64,000 nt of DNA from Bacillota bacterium (lineage in GTDB: Bacteria; Bacillota; Clostridia; Christensenellales; Pumilibacteraceae): NCBI GenBank assembly GCA_009777485.1, contig WRLT01000002.1:113968-177967 (forward strand). Reading direction: 5' to 3'. The notes below the pieces were generated by a model. It was not told the DNA's origin. It was given only the letters and a program-made list of their open reading frames with translations, and searched no databases. Position 1 is the stretch's first letter, and each line of letters begins with the position of its first letter. The position numbers and the translations under genes are program-made. Shown piece after piece: positions 43,082 to 52,112 of this stretch.

Positions 43082-44119
43082 ATGCAAAAATCAGATTTTT
43101 ATTATGAATTGCCCTCCTGTTTAATCGCACAGTCGCCCGCGCCTGCGCGCGACGGTTCGCGCATGTTGGTATATAACCGCAAAACGGACGAAATGCAGCA
43201 TAAGCATTTTAGCAATCTTGCCGATTATTTGGTAAGCGGTGATGTGCTGGTAATCAACAAAACCCGCGTGATTCCCGCGCGGATTTTTGGGTATAGGGCA
43301 AAAAATGAACCACCGCAAGCGGGTGCGCGGGTAGAGTTTTTACTGCATAAGCGCAAATCCGACTTCGAGTGGGAAACGCTTGCGCGGCCTGCTAAGCGCG
43401 TTAAAACGGGCGACGTATTTTATTTTTCCGACGATTTATCCGCCGAAGTAACCTACTGCGGCGAGGAGGGCTTGCGCGGACTTAAATTTAGTTTTTCGGG
43501 CGTGTTTGAAGAAATTTTAGCAACCGTCGGGCAAATGCCGCTGCCGCACTATATTAAGCAAATGCCTGCTGATATTTCGCGTTATCAAACGGTATACGCC
43601 CAAAAAGACGGTTCGGCCGCCGCCCCGACAGCGGGCTTGCACTTTACACAAGAAAGGATACAGCTGCTTAAACAAAAGGGCGTACAGTTTGCCGAAATTG
43701 TGCTGCATGTGGGGTTGGGTACGTTTCGCCCCGTAAAAGCCGACAATATTTTGCATCATAAAATGCACGCCGAATATTACGAGGTAAGCGCGGAGGCGGC
43801 CGAATTGATTAACGCGGCAAAAAAAGAGGGGCGGCGCGTAATTGCGGTAGGCACTACCTCTGTGCGCACGTTAGAAAGCCTTGCGGACGCAAACGGTTTT
43901 ATCGCTCCGTCAACGGGCGAAACCGATATTTTTATTTATCCGCCGTACTCTTTCCGCGTAGTTGACGGGCTTATTACTAACTTTCATTTGCCCGAATCCA
44001 CGCTGATTATGTTGGTTAGTGCGTTTATCGGGCGCGAAAAAACGCTGCAAATTTACCAAAACGCCGTAGAAAACGCATACCGTTTTTTTAGCTTTGGCGA
44101 TGCCTGTTTGTTTTTGTGA
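43082..44119 (+). CDS. queA: tRNA preQ1(34) S-adenosylmethionine ribosyltransferase-isomerase
   Basis: This 345-residue enzyme transfers and isomerises the ribosyl part of S-adenosylmethionine onto preQ1 in tRNA to give epoxyqueuosine. It opens with the family start MQKSDFYYELPSCLIAQSPA and has DVLVINKTRVIPAR, the AAPTAGLHFT motif and VGTTSVRTLESL. It is translationally linked to ruvB (4-nt gap) and followed, after a family B repeat, by tgt, the preceding step of the same pathway. Upstream preQ1 synthesis genes are not in the window. Confidence 0.97.
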   Translation: MQKSDFYYELPSCLIAQSPAPARDGSRMLVYNRKTDEMQHKHFSNLADYLVSGDVLVINKTRVIPARIFGYRAKNEPPQAGARVEFLLHKRKSDFEWETLARPAKRVKTGDVFYFSDDLSAEVTYCGEEGLRGLKFSFSGVFEEILATVGQMPLPHYIKQMPADISRYQTVYAQKDGSAAAPTAGLHFTQERIQLLKQKGVQFAEIVLHVGLGTFRPVKADNILHHKMHAEYYEVSAEAAELINAAKKEGRRVIAVGTTSVRTLESLADANGFIAPSTGETDIFIYPPYSFRVVDGLITNFHLPESTLIMLVSAFIGREKTLQIYQNAVENAYRFFSFGDACLFL

Positions 44120-44130
44120 TAACAACTTTT

Positions 44131-44278
44131 TACTGACAACTGACAACTGACGAATTAACACTGACAATTTACAACTGACAACTGACAAATTTCGGCTAAA
44201 ATAATTAAATAAAAAAATAGCAATAATTCGTCAGTTGTCAGTTGTCAGTTGTCAGTAAAAAAATTGTCAGTTGTCAGT
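44131..44278. repeat. Family B dispersed hairpin repeat, longest copy
   Basis: Two runs of CTGACAA heptamers, the centre TTTCGGCTAAAATAATTAAA to ATAGCAATAATTCG, and two runs of the complementary heptamer. It splits queA from tgt inside one likely operon. Confidence 0.85.
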
Positions 44279-44280
44279 AA

Positions 44281-45432
<1,152 letters not shown>

Positions 45433-45453
45433 AGATGAAGGAGAAGCCAAATT

Positions 45454-46500
45454 ATGAAAAAAATTAAACCGCTTTGTATTTTATTTTGCGGCGTACTGCT
45501 TGCGGCAAGTTTATTTGCTTGTAACGGCGCGTTTGAACCGTCCGCGTTTGGGCCGCCGTATAACGATAATTATGTACCTGATGCAGGAAAAGTTTGGTTT
45601 TTTGCAGGGCAGGATTTAGACGCGGTGGGCGGCTTAACCGATTACAGCGCGGGGTATGCGGATTATTTTGGTATTCCTGCGGGCGTAACGCTGTACAGCA
45701 ATTTAGAAGCGCAAGGCTTAACGGTTGCCGCCGATTTCGGCGCGGGCGTAAACCACGCGCTGCGCTATACGCAAAACCCCGATTTTAGGCACTGCTTTAT
45801 AGCCGTAGGCTTATGGTTCAGCGCGGCGCAGCTTAGCGGAATAGTTTCTTCTCAATTTGACGAGGGGCTAACTAAGCTTTCTGAATTTTTTAAAGGTTCG
45901 CCCGATAATGTGTTTTTCTTGCGTATCGGCTACGAGTTTGACGGCCCGCACAACGCGTATCCGTATGCGCCGTATATTGCTGCGTATCGATATATTGTGG
46001 ATAAGCTGCGCGCAAGCGGCGTGGATAACTTTGTAAGCGTGTGGCAGAGTTACGGCTACGAAACGAATCCCGACCCGTTGGTTAATAAAAACCGATTGCT
46101 GCAATGGTATCCGGGCGATGCGTATGTGGACTGGCTTGCGTATTCGTATTTCGACAATCCGCATATATCAAACAACGGGCAAGGCATACTGGCACTGGCG
46201 CGCGAGAAAAACAAGCCCGTGTTTATTGCCGAAAGCACGCCTATGGGGCATAATTTAGCCGCCGCCGACGGCCAAGCCGTTTGGGACGGATTTTTTACTA
46301 CGCTGCTTAACCACATAAAGCAAAATATTCAAACCATTCGCGCCGTAGCCTATATCAATCAAGACTGGGACAATCAGCCCATGTGGGCAGGGCAAGGCTG
46401 GGGAAACTCTAAACTGCAAGCTAACGCGTATATCCGCGCGCAATGGGAGGCAGAGATTGTAGGCGCAAATAGCGTTTTTATTCATAAAAGGGTTAGGTAA
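45454..46500 (+). CDS. Secreted GH26-like TIM-barrel lipoprotein
   Basis: This 348-residue lipoprotein has a signal peptide and lipid Cys23 in SLFAC. The mature part reads like a family 26 glycoside hydrolase barrel: FFLRIGYEFDG offers the acid/base Glu, VSVWQSYG and WYPGDAYVDWLAYSYFDN match the late barrel strands, and VFIAESTP offers a nucleophile Glu. If active it would cut beta-mannan or a related polysaccharide at the cell surface. Similarity is by pattern only, and the substrate is unknown. The SD AAGGAG is 10 nt before the ATG. It follows tgt by 21 nt but is functionally unrelated. Confidence 0.75.
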   Translation: MKKIKPLCILFCGVLLAASLFACNGAFEPSAFGPPYNDNYVPDAGKVWFFAGQDLDAVGGLTDYSAGYADYFGIPAGVTLYSNLEAQGLTVAADFGAGVNHALRYTQNPDFRHCFIAVGLWFSAAQLSGIVSSQFDEGLTKLSEFFKGSPDNVFFLRIGYEFDGPHNAYPYAPYIAAYRYIVDKLRASGVDNFVSVWQSYGYETNPDPLVNKNRLLQWYPGDAYVDWLAYSYFDNPHISNNGQGILALAREKNKPVFIAESTPMGHNLAAADGQAVWDGFFTTLLNHIKQNIQTIRAVAYINQDWDNQPMWAGQGWGNSKLQANAYIRAQWEAEIVGANSVFIHKRVR

Positions 46501-46583
46501 TGGAGAATGGAAAATGGGGAATTTTTTTGCGGCTACTTTATTTTAAATCCTTAGCCGAAATTCTCCATTTTCCATTCTCCATT
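46499..46583. repeat. Family A dispersed hairpin repeat, full copy
   Basis: Arms 46499-46523 and 46559-46583 pair over 25 nt with one G/A difference. The centre contains TTAGCCGAAATT. The left arm begins inside the stop codon of the preceding gene. Confidence 0.85.
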
Positions 46584-46688
46584 GTAAAACTCTACCTATC
46601 TCTGCCTACTAAATAATCAATCGTAGAACAGTGAGGTAAAGAAATCTAGAATATAAACAAAAAATTTTTAGAAAGAAATAAAAAACGC

Positions 46689-46717
46689 TTGCAAAGATTT
46701 TGTAAATCTGATAAAAT
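46689..46717 (+). promoter_or_regulatory. Possible sigma-A promoter upstream of spoVT
   Basis: TTGCAA (46689-46694) and TAAAAT (46712-46717) are spaced by 17 nt, giving a leader of about 120 nt. I see nothing else between 46584 and 46688. Confidence 0.5.
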
Positions 46718-46785
46718 GAGGAAATTCAATACTTTTCAATGAAAATCGATGTCAAAAGTCAGAACTGTGTTCCCGCAAAATTTAA

Positions 46786-46816
46786 TGTATTTTTTATATA
46801 ATTACAGTAAATACTA
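46786..46816 (+). promoter_or_regulatory. Possible SigG-type promoter of spoVT
   Basis: TGTATT (46786-46791) and AATACTA (46810-46816) with an 18-nt spacer loosely match the forespore consensus TGAATA / CATACTA. B. subtilis spoVT is SigG-dependent. The match is weak. Confidence 0.3.
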
Positions 46817-46841
46817 AAAAAGAAAAACGAGGAGAAAAAAA

Positions 46842-47357
46842 ATGAAACTAAACGGAATTGTGAGAAAGTTGGACATGCTGGGGCGGATTGTTATTCCGCG
46901 CGAGTACCGCAAGATGCTTAACATCAAGGAGAACGACCCGCTGGAAATAATTTCTACCGCAAACGGAGATATTATTATTCGCAAGGTGGATATATCCAGT
47001 GAGCTGGTCAATGCGGGGCGTCCGATTGCGGACGAGTTGTTTGTAACGCTTAACCGAAATATTATGGTGTGCGACACTGCCAAATATTTAACGGGCGCGG
47101 GTACGCTTGTAGAGAGTCTTTGCGGAACGGTAATAAGTTCTAAGGCGCAGCAGCTGATTGAAAAGCGCGATTGCTTTGTGGGCAAGGCATCCGAAATCGG
47201 TATGGATGGTGCGCCGTTTGTAGCGATTTGTCCGGTATACAGCGAAAACGTATTCGGCGCGCTGGTTTTGTTTTCGGATACGCTGCCCTCTGCGCATGAC
47301 ACCGCTATGTTACAGCTTGTGGGCAGAATACTGGGCAACACCTTGCAAAATTTTTAA
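46842..47357 (+). CDS. spoVT: Stage V sporulation protein T, AbrB-family regulator
   Basis: This 171-residue transcription regulator fine-tunes SigG-dependent forespore genes in Bacillus. The N-terminal swapped-hairpin AbrB domain is clear (NGIVRKLDMLGRIVIPREYRKMLNIKENDPLEI), and the C-terminal GAF-like domain ends in TAMLQLVGRILGNTLQNF. Length matches B. subtilis SpoVT (178). The SD GAGGAG precedes the ATG. A terminator follows. Together with spmAB this supports a sporulating host. Confidence 0.92.
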   Translation: MKLNGIVRKLDMLGRIVIPREYRKMLNIKENDPLEIISTANGDIIIRKVDISSELVNAGRPIADELFVTLNRNIMVCDTAKYLTGAGTLVESLCGTVISSKAQQLIEKRDCFVGKASEIGMDGAPFVAICPVYSENVFGALVLFSDTLPSAHDTAMLQLVGRILGNTLQNF

Positions 47358-47390
47358 AATCGTTTAACCGAATAAATATTTTGGTTAATT

Positions 47391-47422
47391 AAATAGCCGT
47401 TAGCATTAGCGGCTATTTTTTT
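47391..47422. terminator. Intrinsic terminator after spoVT
   Basis: AAATAGCCG (47391-47399) pairs with CGGCTATTT (47410-47418), followed by further T. It can also serve the convergent XRE gene. Confidence 0.85.
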
Positions 47423-47639
47423 AATCTCCTCCTGTTAAAAAACTTAAACTAACGCCAAAAAAATCTGCAAGCGTGAATAGGCAATCAATTTTATTGCTAT
47501 TCACGTTGTTTTCTAAACCTCTTAAAATATGTATGCTTATGTTTGTGCAATCGGATAGGGCCTTGCGCGAAAGCCCTTTTTCTTGCCGCAGACTGCGTAC
47601 AATATGCCCGTAGGGTTTTAGTCTTTCTTTTTTTGTCAT
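47421..47639 (-). CDS. XRE-family DNA-binding protein
   Basis: This 72-residue protein is a single Cro/C1-type helix-turn-helix: KPYGHIVRSLRQEKGLSRKALSDCTNISIHILRGLENNVNSNKIDCLFTLADFFGV. It begins at an ATG with GGAGG 4 nt upstream. Its promoter contains a perfect palindrome between -35 and -10, so it is probably repressed by itself or by the divergent XRE protein. No adjacent effector gene is evident on its side. Confidence 0.88.
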   Translation of the reverse strand: MTKKERLKPYGHIVRSLRQEKGLSRKALSDCTNISIHILRGLENNVNSNKIDCLFTLADFFGVSLSFLTGGD

Positions 47640-47685
47640 ACCGCCTCCGAATAAAAAATTTCATTTTGACTACTATATAAATAAG

Positions 47686-47714
47686 AATATAACACAGAAT
47701 TTCTGTGCTGTCAA
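47686..47714 (-). promoter_or_regulatory. XRE promoter with operator in the spacer
   Basis: On the minus strand TTGACA (47714-47709) and TATATT (47691-47686) are spaced by 17 nt. CACAGAATTTCTGTG (47693-47707) is a perfect 7-bp inverted repeat around one base and fills nearly the whole spacer. Confidence 0.75.
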
Positions 47715-47747
47715 CAATTTCCACCTATTTAGTATTGTTATATATAC

Positions 47748-47963
47748 ATGAGTATTTTCGGAGAAAATTTATATTTATATAGAACGCAAGAGAAATTAAC
47801 GCAAAAGCAATTAGCGGATAAGCTGGGTTTGTCGGCAAATAATATAGGGCATTGGGAAAAAGGCAGAACCGAACCCGATATAAAAACCATAATTAAGCTA
47901 GCCGATATTTTTGATGTAACTACCGACGACTTACTGGGGCGCGAAGCTAAAAAGTTGGATTGA
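47748..47963 (+). CDS. XRE-family DNA-binding protein, second copy
   Basis: This 71-residue protein is another Cro/C1-type helix-turn-helix (MSIFGENLYLYRTQEKLTQKQLADKLGLSANNIGHWEKGRTEPDIKTIIKLADIFDVTTDDLLG). The sequence differs clearly from the divergent XRE protein, so they are not a recent duplication. There is no SD; the AT-rich TATATATAC directly before the ATG suggests a very short or absent leader, but I cannot place the -10 box. The Fic gene follows after about 100 nt with its own promoter. Confidence 0.85.
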   Translation: MSIFGENLYLYRTQEKLTQKQLADKLGLSANNIGHWEKGRTEPDIKTIIKLADIFDVTTDDLLGREAKKLD

Positions 47964-48027
47964 TTTTTATGAAAGATTTTGCTGTTTACGAAGTTTCTAA
48001 AACATTCTAAAAACCGTTATATTCACC

Positions 48028-48056
48028 TTGCAAAACGGGTTGCGATATGGTATACT
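48028..48056 (+). promoter_or_regulatory. Promoter of the second Fic gene, short-leader type
   Basis: TTGCAA (48028-48033) and TATACT (48051-48056) are spaced by 17 nt. The ATG at 48067 is 10 nt after the -10 box. Confidence 0.65.
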
Positions 48057-48066
48057 AGGGAGTAGA

Positions 48067-48900
48067 ATGAGCAATTTTGACGAATACAAAATTCAGGGCG
48101 AGCCTGAACAGTATCAAAAAGCGGAGAACTGGCAGATTGCAATCGGTTTGCAGGCGGTGGACGGATTAAAGCCGTCTGCATACTTGATTGACCTTGCAAG
48201 AAAAAACATAGAGGGCGAGCTTTCGATTGTCGAGGTAAAAACTGCCCTGCAAAGCTTTTATGATGAAAGGCCTGTAAAGCCCGACGACGAGGAGCGCAAA
48301 TATGAGGCAGACAAGGTTTCGGCACATATTGCCGAAGTTTTGTCGGAAAATACTTTTAGTTTTAATCCGCTTACCTACATCAACATTCACGGGCGTTTGT
48401 TTAAGGGGGTTTATGCGCACGCGGGGACGGTTCGGGGGTATAACTTTACCAAAAAGGAATGGGTGCTTGACGGTGCAACCGTGAGTTACGCAGACTTTAC
48501 TATGATACGGGAAACACTGGATTATGACTTTAAAGAGGAAAGGTCTTTTGTTTACAAGGGGCTTTCTAAAAAAGAAATCGTAGAACACGTTGCAAGCTTT
48601 GTATCAAGGATTTGGCAGGTTCACGCATTTTGCGAGGGCAACACAAGGGCAACGGCGGTTTTTACCATTCAATACTTGCGGACGCTTGGCTTTTCGGCAA
48701 ACAACGATTTATTTCGTGATAACTCTTGGTTTTTTAGAAACGCGCTTGTCAGGGCGAATTATAACGACTATCCAAACGGTGTTTTTGCCACTATGGAGTT
48801 TTTAAATAAGTTTTTTGGAAACTTATTGCTTGGCGAAAAGAACATTTTAAAAAACAGAGAACTCCGCATTTCGGTTGGCGGTGATACAGTATTAAAATAA
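48067..48900 (+). CDS. Fic family protein, second type
   Basis: This 277-residue protein has a Fic loop HAFCEGNTRATAVF starting at His186. It keeps the catalytic His, the phosphate-binding GN-R and the flanking hydrophobics, but Ala replaces the usual Pro and Thr the usual Gly. The N-terminal 70 residues (AVDGLKPSAYLIDLARKNIEGELSIVEV) resemble an antitoxin-type helix with IEG; the Ser/Thr of the inhibitory motif is not conserved, so inhibition is uncertain. The ATG at 48067 is used because the upstream start overlaps the -35 box. It is not closely related to the Fic gene at 301. The neighbours are XRE regulators. Confidence 0.88.
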   Translation: MSNFDEYKIQGEPEQYQKAENWQIAIGLQAVDGLKPSAYLIDLARKNIEGELSIVEVKTALQSFYDERPVKPDDEERKYEADKVSAHIAEVLSENTFSFNPLTYINIHGRLFKGVYAHAGTVRGYNFTKKEWVLDGATVSYADFTMIRETLDYDFKEERSFVYKGLSKKEIVEHVASFVSRIWQVHAFCEGNTRATAVFTIQYLRTLGFSANNDLFRDNSWFFRNALVRANYNDYPNGVFATMEFLNKFFGNLLLGEKNILKNRELRISVGGDTVLK

Positions 48901-48925
48901 CACTTTTTAAATTGCTTAAAAACGC

Positions 48926-48954
48926 TTGCGTTTTGGTGTAAAGCGTGTTACAAT
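48926..48954 (+). promoter_or_regulatory. Promoter of secG
   Basis: TTGCGT (48926-48931) and TACAAT (48949-48954) are spaced by 17 nt. SD TGAGGT precedes the ATG at 48986. Confidence 0.7.
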
Positions 48955-48985
48955 AATAAAACAATTTTTTACTGAGGTTAAAAAA

Positions 48986-49297
48986 ATGCCTGCATGGGTT
49001 ACAGAATCCTTTTGGATAATTAGAATTGTAATATTTGTTTTGTTGGTGCTTGTCGGAATAGTGCTAATCTTTGCCGTGCTGATTCAGCCCTCTAATTCGG
49101 GCGGGATGGGTGCGCTTACGGGTCAGTCAAGCGACACGTATTACTCTAAGCACAAAAAGCAATCGCTTGAAGGCACTATGAAACGCCTTACCACTATTTT
49201 GGGTATTGTAATGGGCGTGCTGGCAATTTTATTTTTTGTCACGGTGGCGATATATCCCGCAGGACCTGTTCAAGTACCCGAACCTCCGCAGGGATAA
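48986..49297 (+). CDS. secG: Preprotein translocase subunit SecG
   Basis: This 103-residue accessory subunit of the SecYEG channel has two TM helices (about 11-35 and 66-88) joined by the conserved NSGGMGALTGQSSDTYYSKHKKQSLEGTMKRLT loop. The ATG at 48986 is chosen for its SD; the frame extends upstream over the promoter and that extension is rejected. A strong terminator follows, so it is separate from the rnr gene although secG-rnr order is common in Firmicutes. Confidence 0.95.
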   Translation: MPAWVTESFWIIRIVIFVLLVLVGIVLIFAVLIQPSNSGGMGALTGQSSDTYYSKHKKQSLEGTMKRLTTILGIVMGVLAILFFVTVAIYPAGPVQVPEPPQG

Positions 49298-49326
49298 GTT
49301 TTAAACTAATACTATATACTAATCGC

Positions 49327-49363
49327 GGGGCTGTTTCGGCAAGTGCTGAAACAGCCCCTTTTT
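49327..49363 (+). terminator. Intrinsic terminator after secG
   Basis: GGGGCTGTTTC (49327-49337) pairs perfectly with GAAACAGCCCC (49348-49358), followed by five T. Confidence 0.95.
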
Positions 49364-49422
49364 AGTAGGAAGTGCTGATTAGCTAGGTGCGCTGAACCTA
49401 AATAGAAACACAAGGATAGATT

Positions 49423-51168
49423 ATGAAATATACCAAAAAACAAAAGAACGCTTTATCTAAAAGCAAGAAAGCGGCCTCTGCCAAACAAAAGGGCGGGGCA
49501 AAGGGCAGCGTTGTTACGGGCGTGCTTGAAGTAAAGCGCAAGGGTTTTGGGTTTTTAAAGACTGGTGTCGGTGAGGATATTTTTATTTCGGCTAATGCCT
49601 TAAACGGCGCGGCAGACGGCGACACCGTAGAGGCGGTGATGCTGCGGGGGCAGCGCGGCGAGCGCGCCGGTGCCGAAGTAAAAAAGATTTTAGAGCACCG
49701 CAGCATAGCGTCTATTATCCGTGCGCACGGCTTGCCCGAAAAATTTCCTGCCGCCGTACTAAAAGAGGCACAGCGCGTTGCAGTAGCCGTAAGCGCGGAG
49801 GAAAAGCTGCTGCGCAGAGATTTTTGTGCCGAAACCGTTTTCACCATTGACGGCGCGGACGCAAAGGATTTTGACGATGCGGTAAGCCTACGCGTAAACG
49901 AGAACGGCAATTATTTGTTGGGGGTGCATATTGCGGACGTGTCGCATTACGTTGCGCACCGCAGTGTATTAGACAGTGAGGCATTCAAGCGCGGCACCAG
50001 TGCGTACTTTGCCGACCGCGTTTTGCCTATGTTACCTGAGAGCTTATCTAACGGCATTTGTTCGCTGGTAGAGGGCGAGGAGCGTCTTACCGTATCCGCG
50101 CTTATGGAGATTTCTCCTAACGGCGAATTGATAGCGCGTGAGTTTTGCCCCAGCGTTATTAAAAGCTGTGCGCGCCTTACCTATGCGGAGGTTGCGGGCA
50201 TGTTAGACGGCACAATCGGCACGCGCGCGGAATTATTGCCCGTGCTGCAATCCATGCGCACGTTGGCCGAAATTTTACACCGTAAGCGCAAGCAGCGCGG
50301 CAACATAGATTTTGATTTGCCCGAAGCAGAATTGATTTTAAACCGCGACGGACGCTGTACCGACGTGCGCCGCCGTCCGCGCTATATTTCGCATAAAATG
50401 ATAGAGGAATTTATGTTAGCGGCAAACGAAGCCGCCGCTGAGTTTATGTATAAAGCCGCTGCGCCGTTTATCTACCGCGTACACGAGGAGCCTCCCCAAG
50501 AAAAGGCGGAGGATTTTATTGCGTTTTTAAGCGGGCTGGGCATTGCGTTTTCGGGCGATTCCGAAAAGCCTCAGCCGCGCGATTTTGCCGAATTGCTGCG
50601 CAGCGTTGCGGGCGGCAAGTTGGAGGCGGCTGTTTCGCGCACTGCGCTGCGCACCATGAGCAAGGCGTGCTATATGCCCGTCAACAAAGGGCATTTCGGC
50701 TTAGCGGCGCAGTATTACTGCCATTTTACTTCGCCGATCAGGCGGTATCCCGATTTAGTAATCCACCGCATTATGAAGGATTTTTTAGCCGTCGGCAAGG
50801 AATGCTTTACCAAATACAAGGCGTTTGCTGCCGCCGCCGCGAATGAATCCTCCGAGCGCGAGCGCGTAGCCGAACGTGCCGAGCGCGATGCGGAGGAGTT
50901 TAAAAAAGCCGAATTTATGGCAAGTCAAATCGGTGTGCGCTACGACGGCATAATTAGCGGCGTTACACAGCGCGGCGTTTTTGTAGAGCTTCCTAACACC
51001 TGTGAGGGCATGATACGCGTAGAAAATCTGCCTGGCACGGGGTATGATTTTAACGAGCGTCAAATGCGGCTGTATAACAAGGCTTATTCGTTTAGGATAG
51101 GCGACCCCGTTACCGTAGAGGTAGCCAGTGTTTTGGGTTTAAAGGCAGAGTTTAGTTTAGTAACGTAG
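49423..51168 (+). CDS. rnr: Ribonuclease R (short form)
   Basis: This 581-residue processive 3'-5' exoribonuclease of the RNB family degrades structured RNA. A basic Lys-rich start leads to a cold-shock domain (GVLEVKRKGFGFLKTGVGEDIFIS), the RNB catalytic core (DGADAKDFDDAVSLR with the metal-binding Asp cluster, near residue 147) and a C-terminal S1-type domain (GVRYDGIISGVTQRGVFVEL). The usual N-terminal helix-turn-helix and one cold-shock domain of full-length RNase R (700-800 residues) are missing, so it is short for the family. No good SD is visible. smpB and tmRNA are not found nearby. Confidence 0.92.
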   Translation: MKYTKKQKNALSKSKKAASAKQKGGAKGSVVTGVLEVKRKGFGFLKTGVGEDIFISANALNGAADGDTVEAVMLRGQRGERAGAEVKKILEHRSIASIIRAHGLPEKFPAAVLKEAQRVAVAVSAEEKLLRRDFCAETVFTIDGADAKDFDDAVSLRVNENGNYLLGVHIADVSHYVAHRSVLDSEAFKRGTSAYFADRVLPMLPESLSNGICSLVEGEERLTVSALMEISPNGELIAREFCPSVIKSCARLTYAEVAGMLDGTIGTRAELLPVLQSMRTLAEILHRKRKQRGNIDFDLPEAELILNRDGRCTDVRRRPRYISHKMIEEFMLAANEAAAEFMYKAAAPFIYRVHEEPPQEKAEDFIAFLSGLGIAFSGDSEKPQPRDFAELLRSVAGGKLEAAVSRTALRTMSKACYMPVNKGHFGLAAQYYCHFTSPIRRYPDLVIHRIMKDFLAVGKECFTKYKAFAAAAANESSERERVAERAERDAEEFKKAEFMASQIGVRYDGIISGVTQRGVFVELPNTCEGMIRVENLPGTGYDFNERQMRLYNKAYSFRIGDPVTVEVASVLGLKAEFSLVT

Positions 51169-51325
51169 CGCCCTTACGCTTTTTTTGTGTTTGACTTTTT
51201 AGGCGCGCCCGTCAGCGGGCTAAGGCTTTTGCCGCACGCTACGCAAAATTCTACTTACTTAAAAAATAACAAAAAGCAACAAAAAGTAATAAAAAAATTT
51301 TAGAGGTCTTTTTCTTTTTGTAGGC

Positions 51326-51354
51326 TTGCATAAAGCGGCAAAATGTAGTATACT
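51326..51354 (+). promoter_or_regulatory. Promoter of the DUF3990 cassette, leaderless type
   Basis: TTGCAT (51326-51331) and TATACT (51349-51354) are spaced by 17 nt; the ATG at 51361 is exactly 6 nt after the -10 box. The gap 51169-51325 holds an inverted pair CGTAGCG / CGCTACG and no gene. Confidence 0.65.
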
Positions 51355-51360
51355 GTCGGT

Positions 51361-51882
51361 ATGAAGCTATTCCATGGAAGCAGTGCAAAGGTTGAATTGC
51401 CCGATTTAAGCAAATCAAGGCCGTTTCTTGATTTTGGCAAAGGTTTTTATTTAACCGCAAACGAATCTCAGGCGATAGAGTTTTCGCATAAGATTGCGGC
51501 GCGCGCTAAAAGGTTAGATAGTGATTATACGGGATGTGCAACGGTTAGCACATTCGAATTTGATTTAGCGGCCGCAGATAGCTTGTTGAGTGTTAAGCGA
51601 TTTATGGCGGCAGACGAGCAGTGGCTTGATTTTATAATAGATAACAGAACGGGGAAAGGAAAAGCGGTATACGATGTAATTATAGGGCCGGTAGCGAATG
51701 ACGATGTGTATCAGGTTATCGAAAAATATGAGGACGGCACATTGACAAAAAAACAGGCGATAGCGGCGTTTAAGGTGAAAAATTTGTTTAATCAATATAC
51801 ACTGTGCAGCGATGCGGCGGTAAAGCTTCTTAGGTTTGTATCTAGCAAGGAATATGCGGAGGAAAGCAAAAATGGAATATAA
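51361..51882 (+). CDS. DUF3990 protein, ADP-ribosyltransferase-like
   Basis: This 173-residue protein begins KLFHGSSAKVELPDLSKSRPFLDFGKGFYLT, the hallmark of DUF3990, which I recall as belonging to the ADP-ribosyltransferase-like fold. The early His-Gly, the GFYLT strand and the QAIEFS helix suit the NAD-binding part; VYDVIIGPVANDDVY is also typical. There is no SD and the start is leaderless. The next gene overlaps it by 11 nt and a third follows 4 nt later, so the three form one operon. A toxin or target-modifying role is a reasonable guess, without proof. Confidence 0.8.
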   Translation: MKLFHGSSAKVELPDLSKSRPFLDFGKGFYLTANESQAIEFSHKIAARAKRLDSDYTGCATVSTFEFDLAAADSLLSVKRFMAADEQWLDFIIDNRTGKGKAVYDVIIGPVANDDVYQVIEKYEDGTLTKKQAIAAFKVKNLFNQYTLCSDAAVKLLRFVSSKEYAEESKNGI

Positions 51883-52108
51883 TCAATTTTCCGCTATTAT
51901 CCGTGCGCTTGTCCCAAAGGTTGTAGAGGCGTATATGCTGCAAACCGATAGTTCGTATGAAACCGCGTTAAGGCTGTTGTATCAGTCTAAGCTTTATACG
52001 GCGTTAGAGGCGCAGGATACGGCGTTGTGGCAGTTGAGCCCGTTAGCGTTATGCGATATGCTGACCGAAGAAATAAAAACAGGCAAAGTGGATTTGGGCG
52101 GGGTGTAA
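51872..52108 (+). CDS. Small protein of the DUF3990 cassette
   Basis: This 78-residue helical protein (MEYNQFSAIIRALVPKVVEAYMLQTDSSYETALRLLYQSKLYTALE and on) begins at an ATG with GGAGG upstream. It overlaps the DUF3990 gene by 11 nt. It has no signal peptide or TM. It is probably an accessory or neutralising partner; similar small helical proteins often accompany DUF3990 genes in Clostridia. I cannot name a family with certainty. Confidence 0.75.
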   Translation: MEYNQFSAIIRALVPKVVEAYMLQTDSSYETALRLLYQSKLYTALEAQDTALWQLSPLALCDMLTEEIKTGKVDLGGV

Positions 52109-52112
52109 AAAT

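Noticed and set aside
44131..44278. CRISPR-like look of the spaced CTGACAA repeats
   Set aside because: Units are 7 nt, abut each other, form inverted arms and have no unique spacers or cas genes.
46719..46745. Tiny frame after the possible spoVT sigma-A promoter
   Set aside because: Only eight codons, with no conserved features or terminator downstream; too weak to call a leader peptide.
51165..51243. Degenerate fourth D element after rnr
   Set aside because: CGTAGCG / CGCTACG pair at the ends, but the GTAC-GTAC inner stem and CTGTTG are missing.
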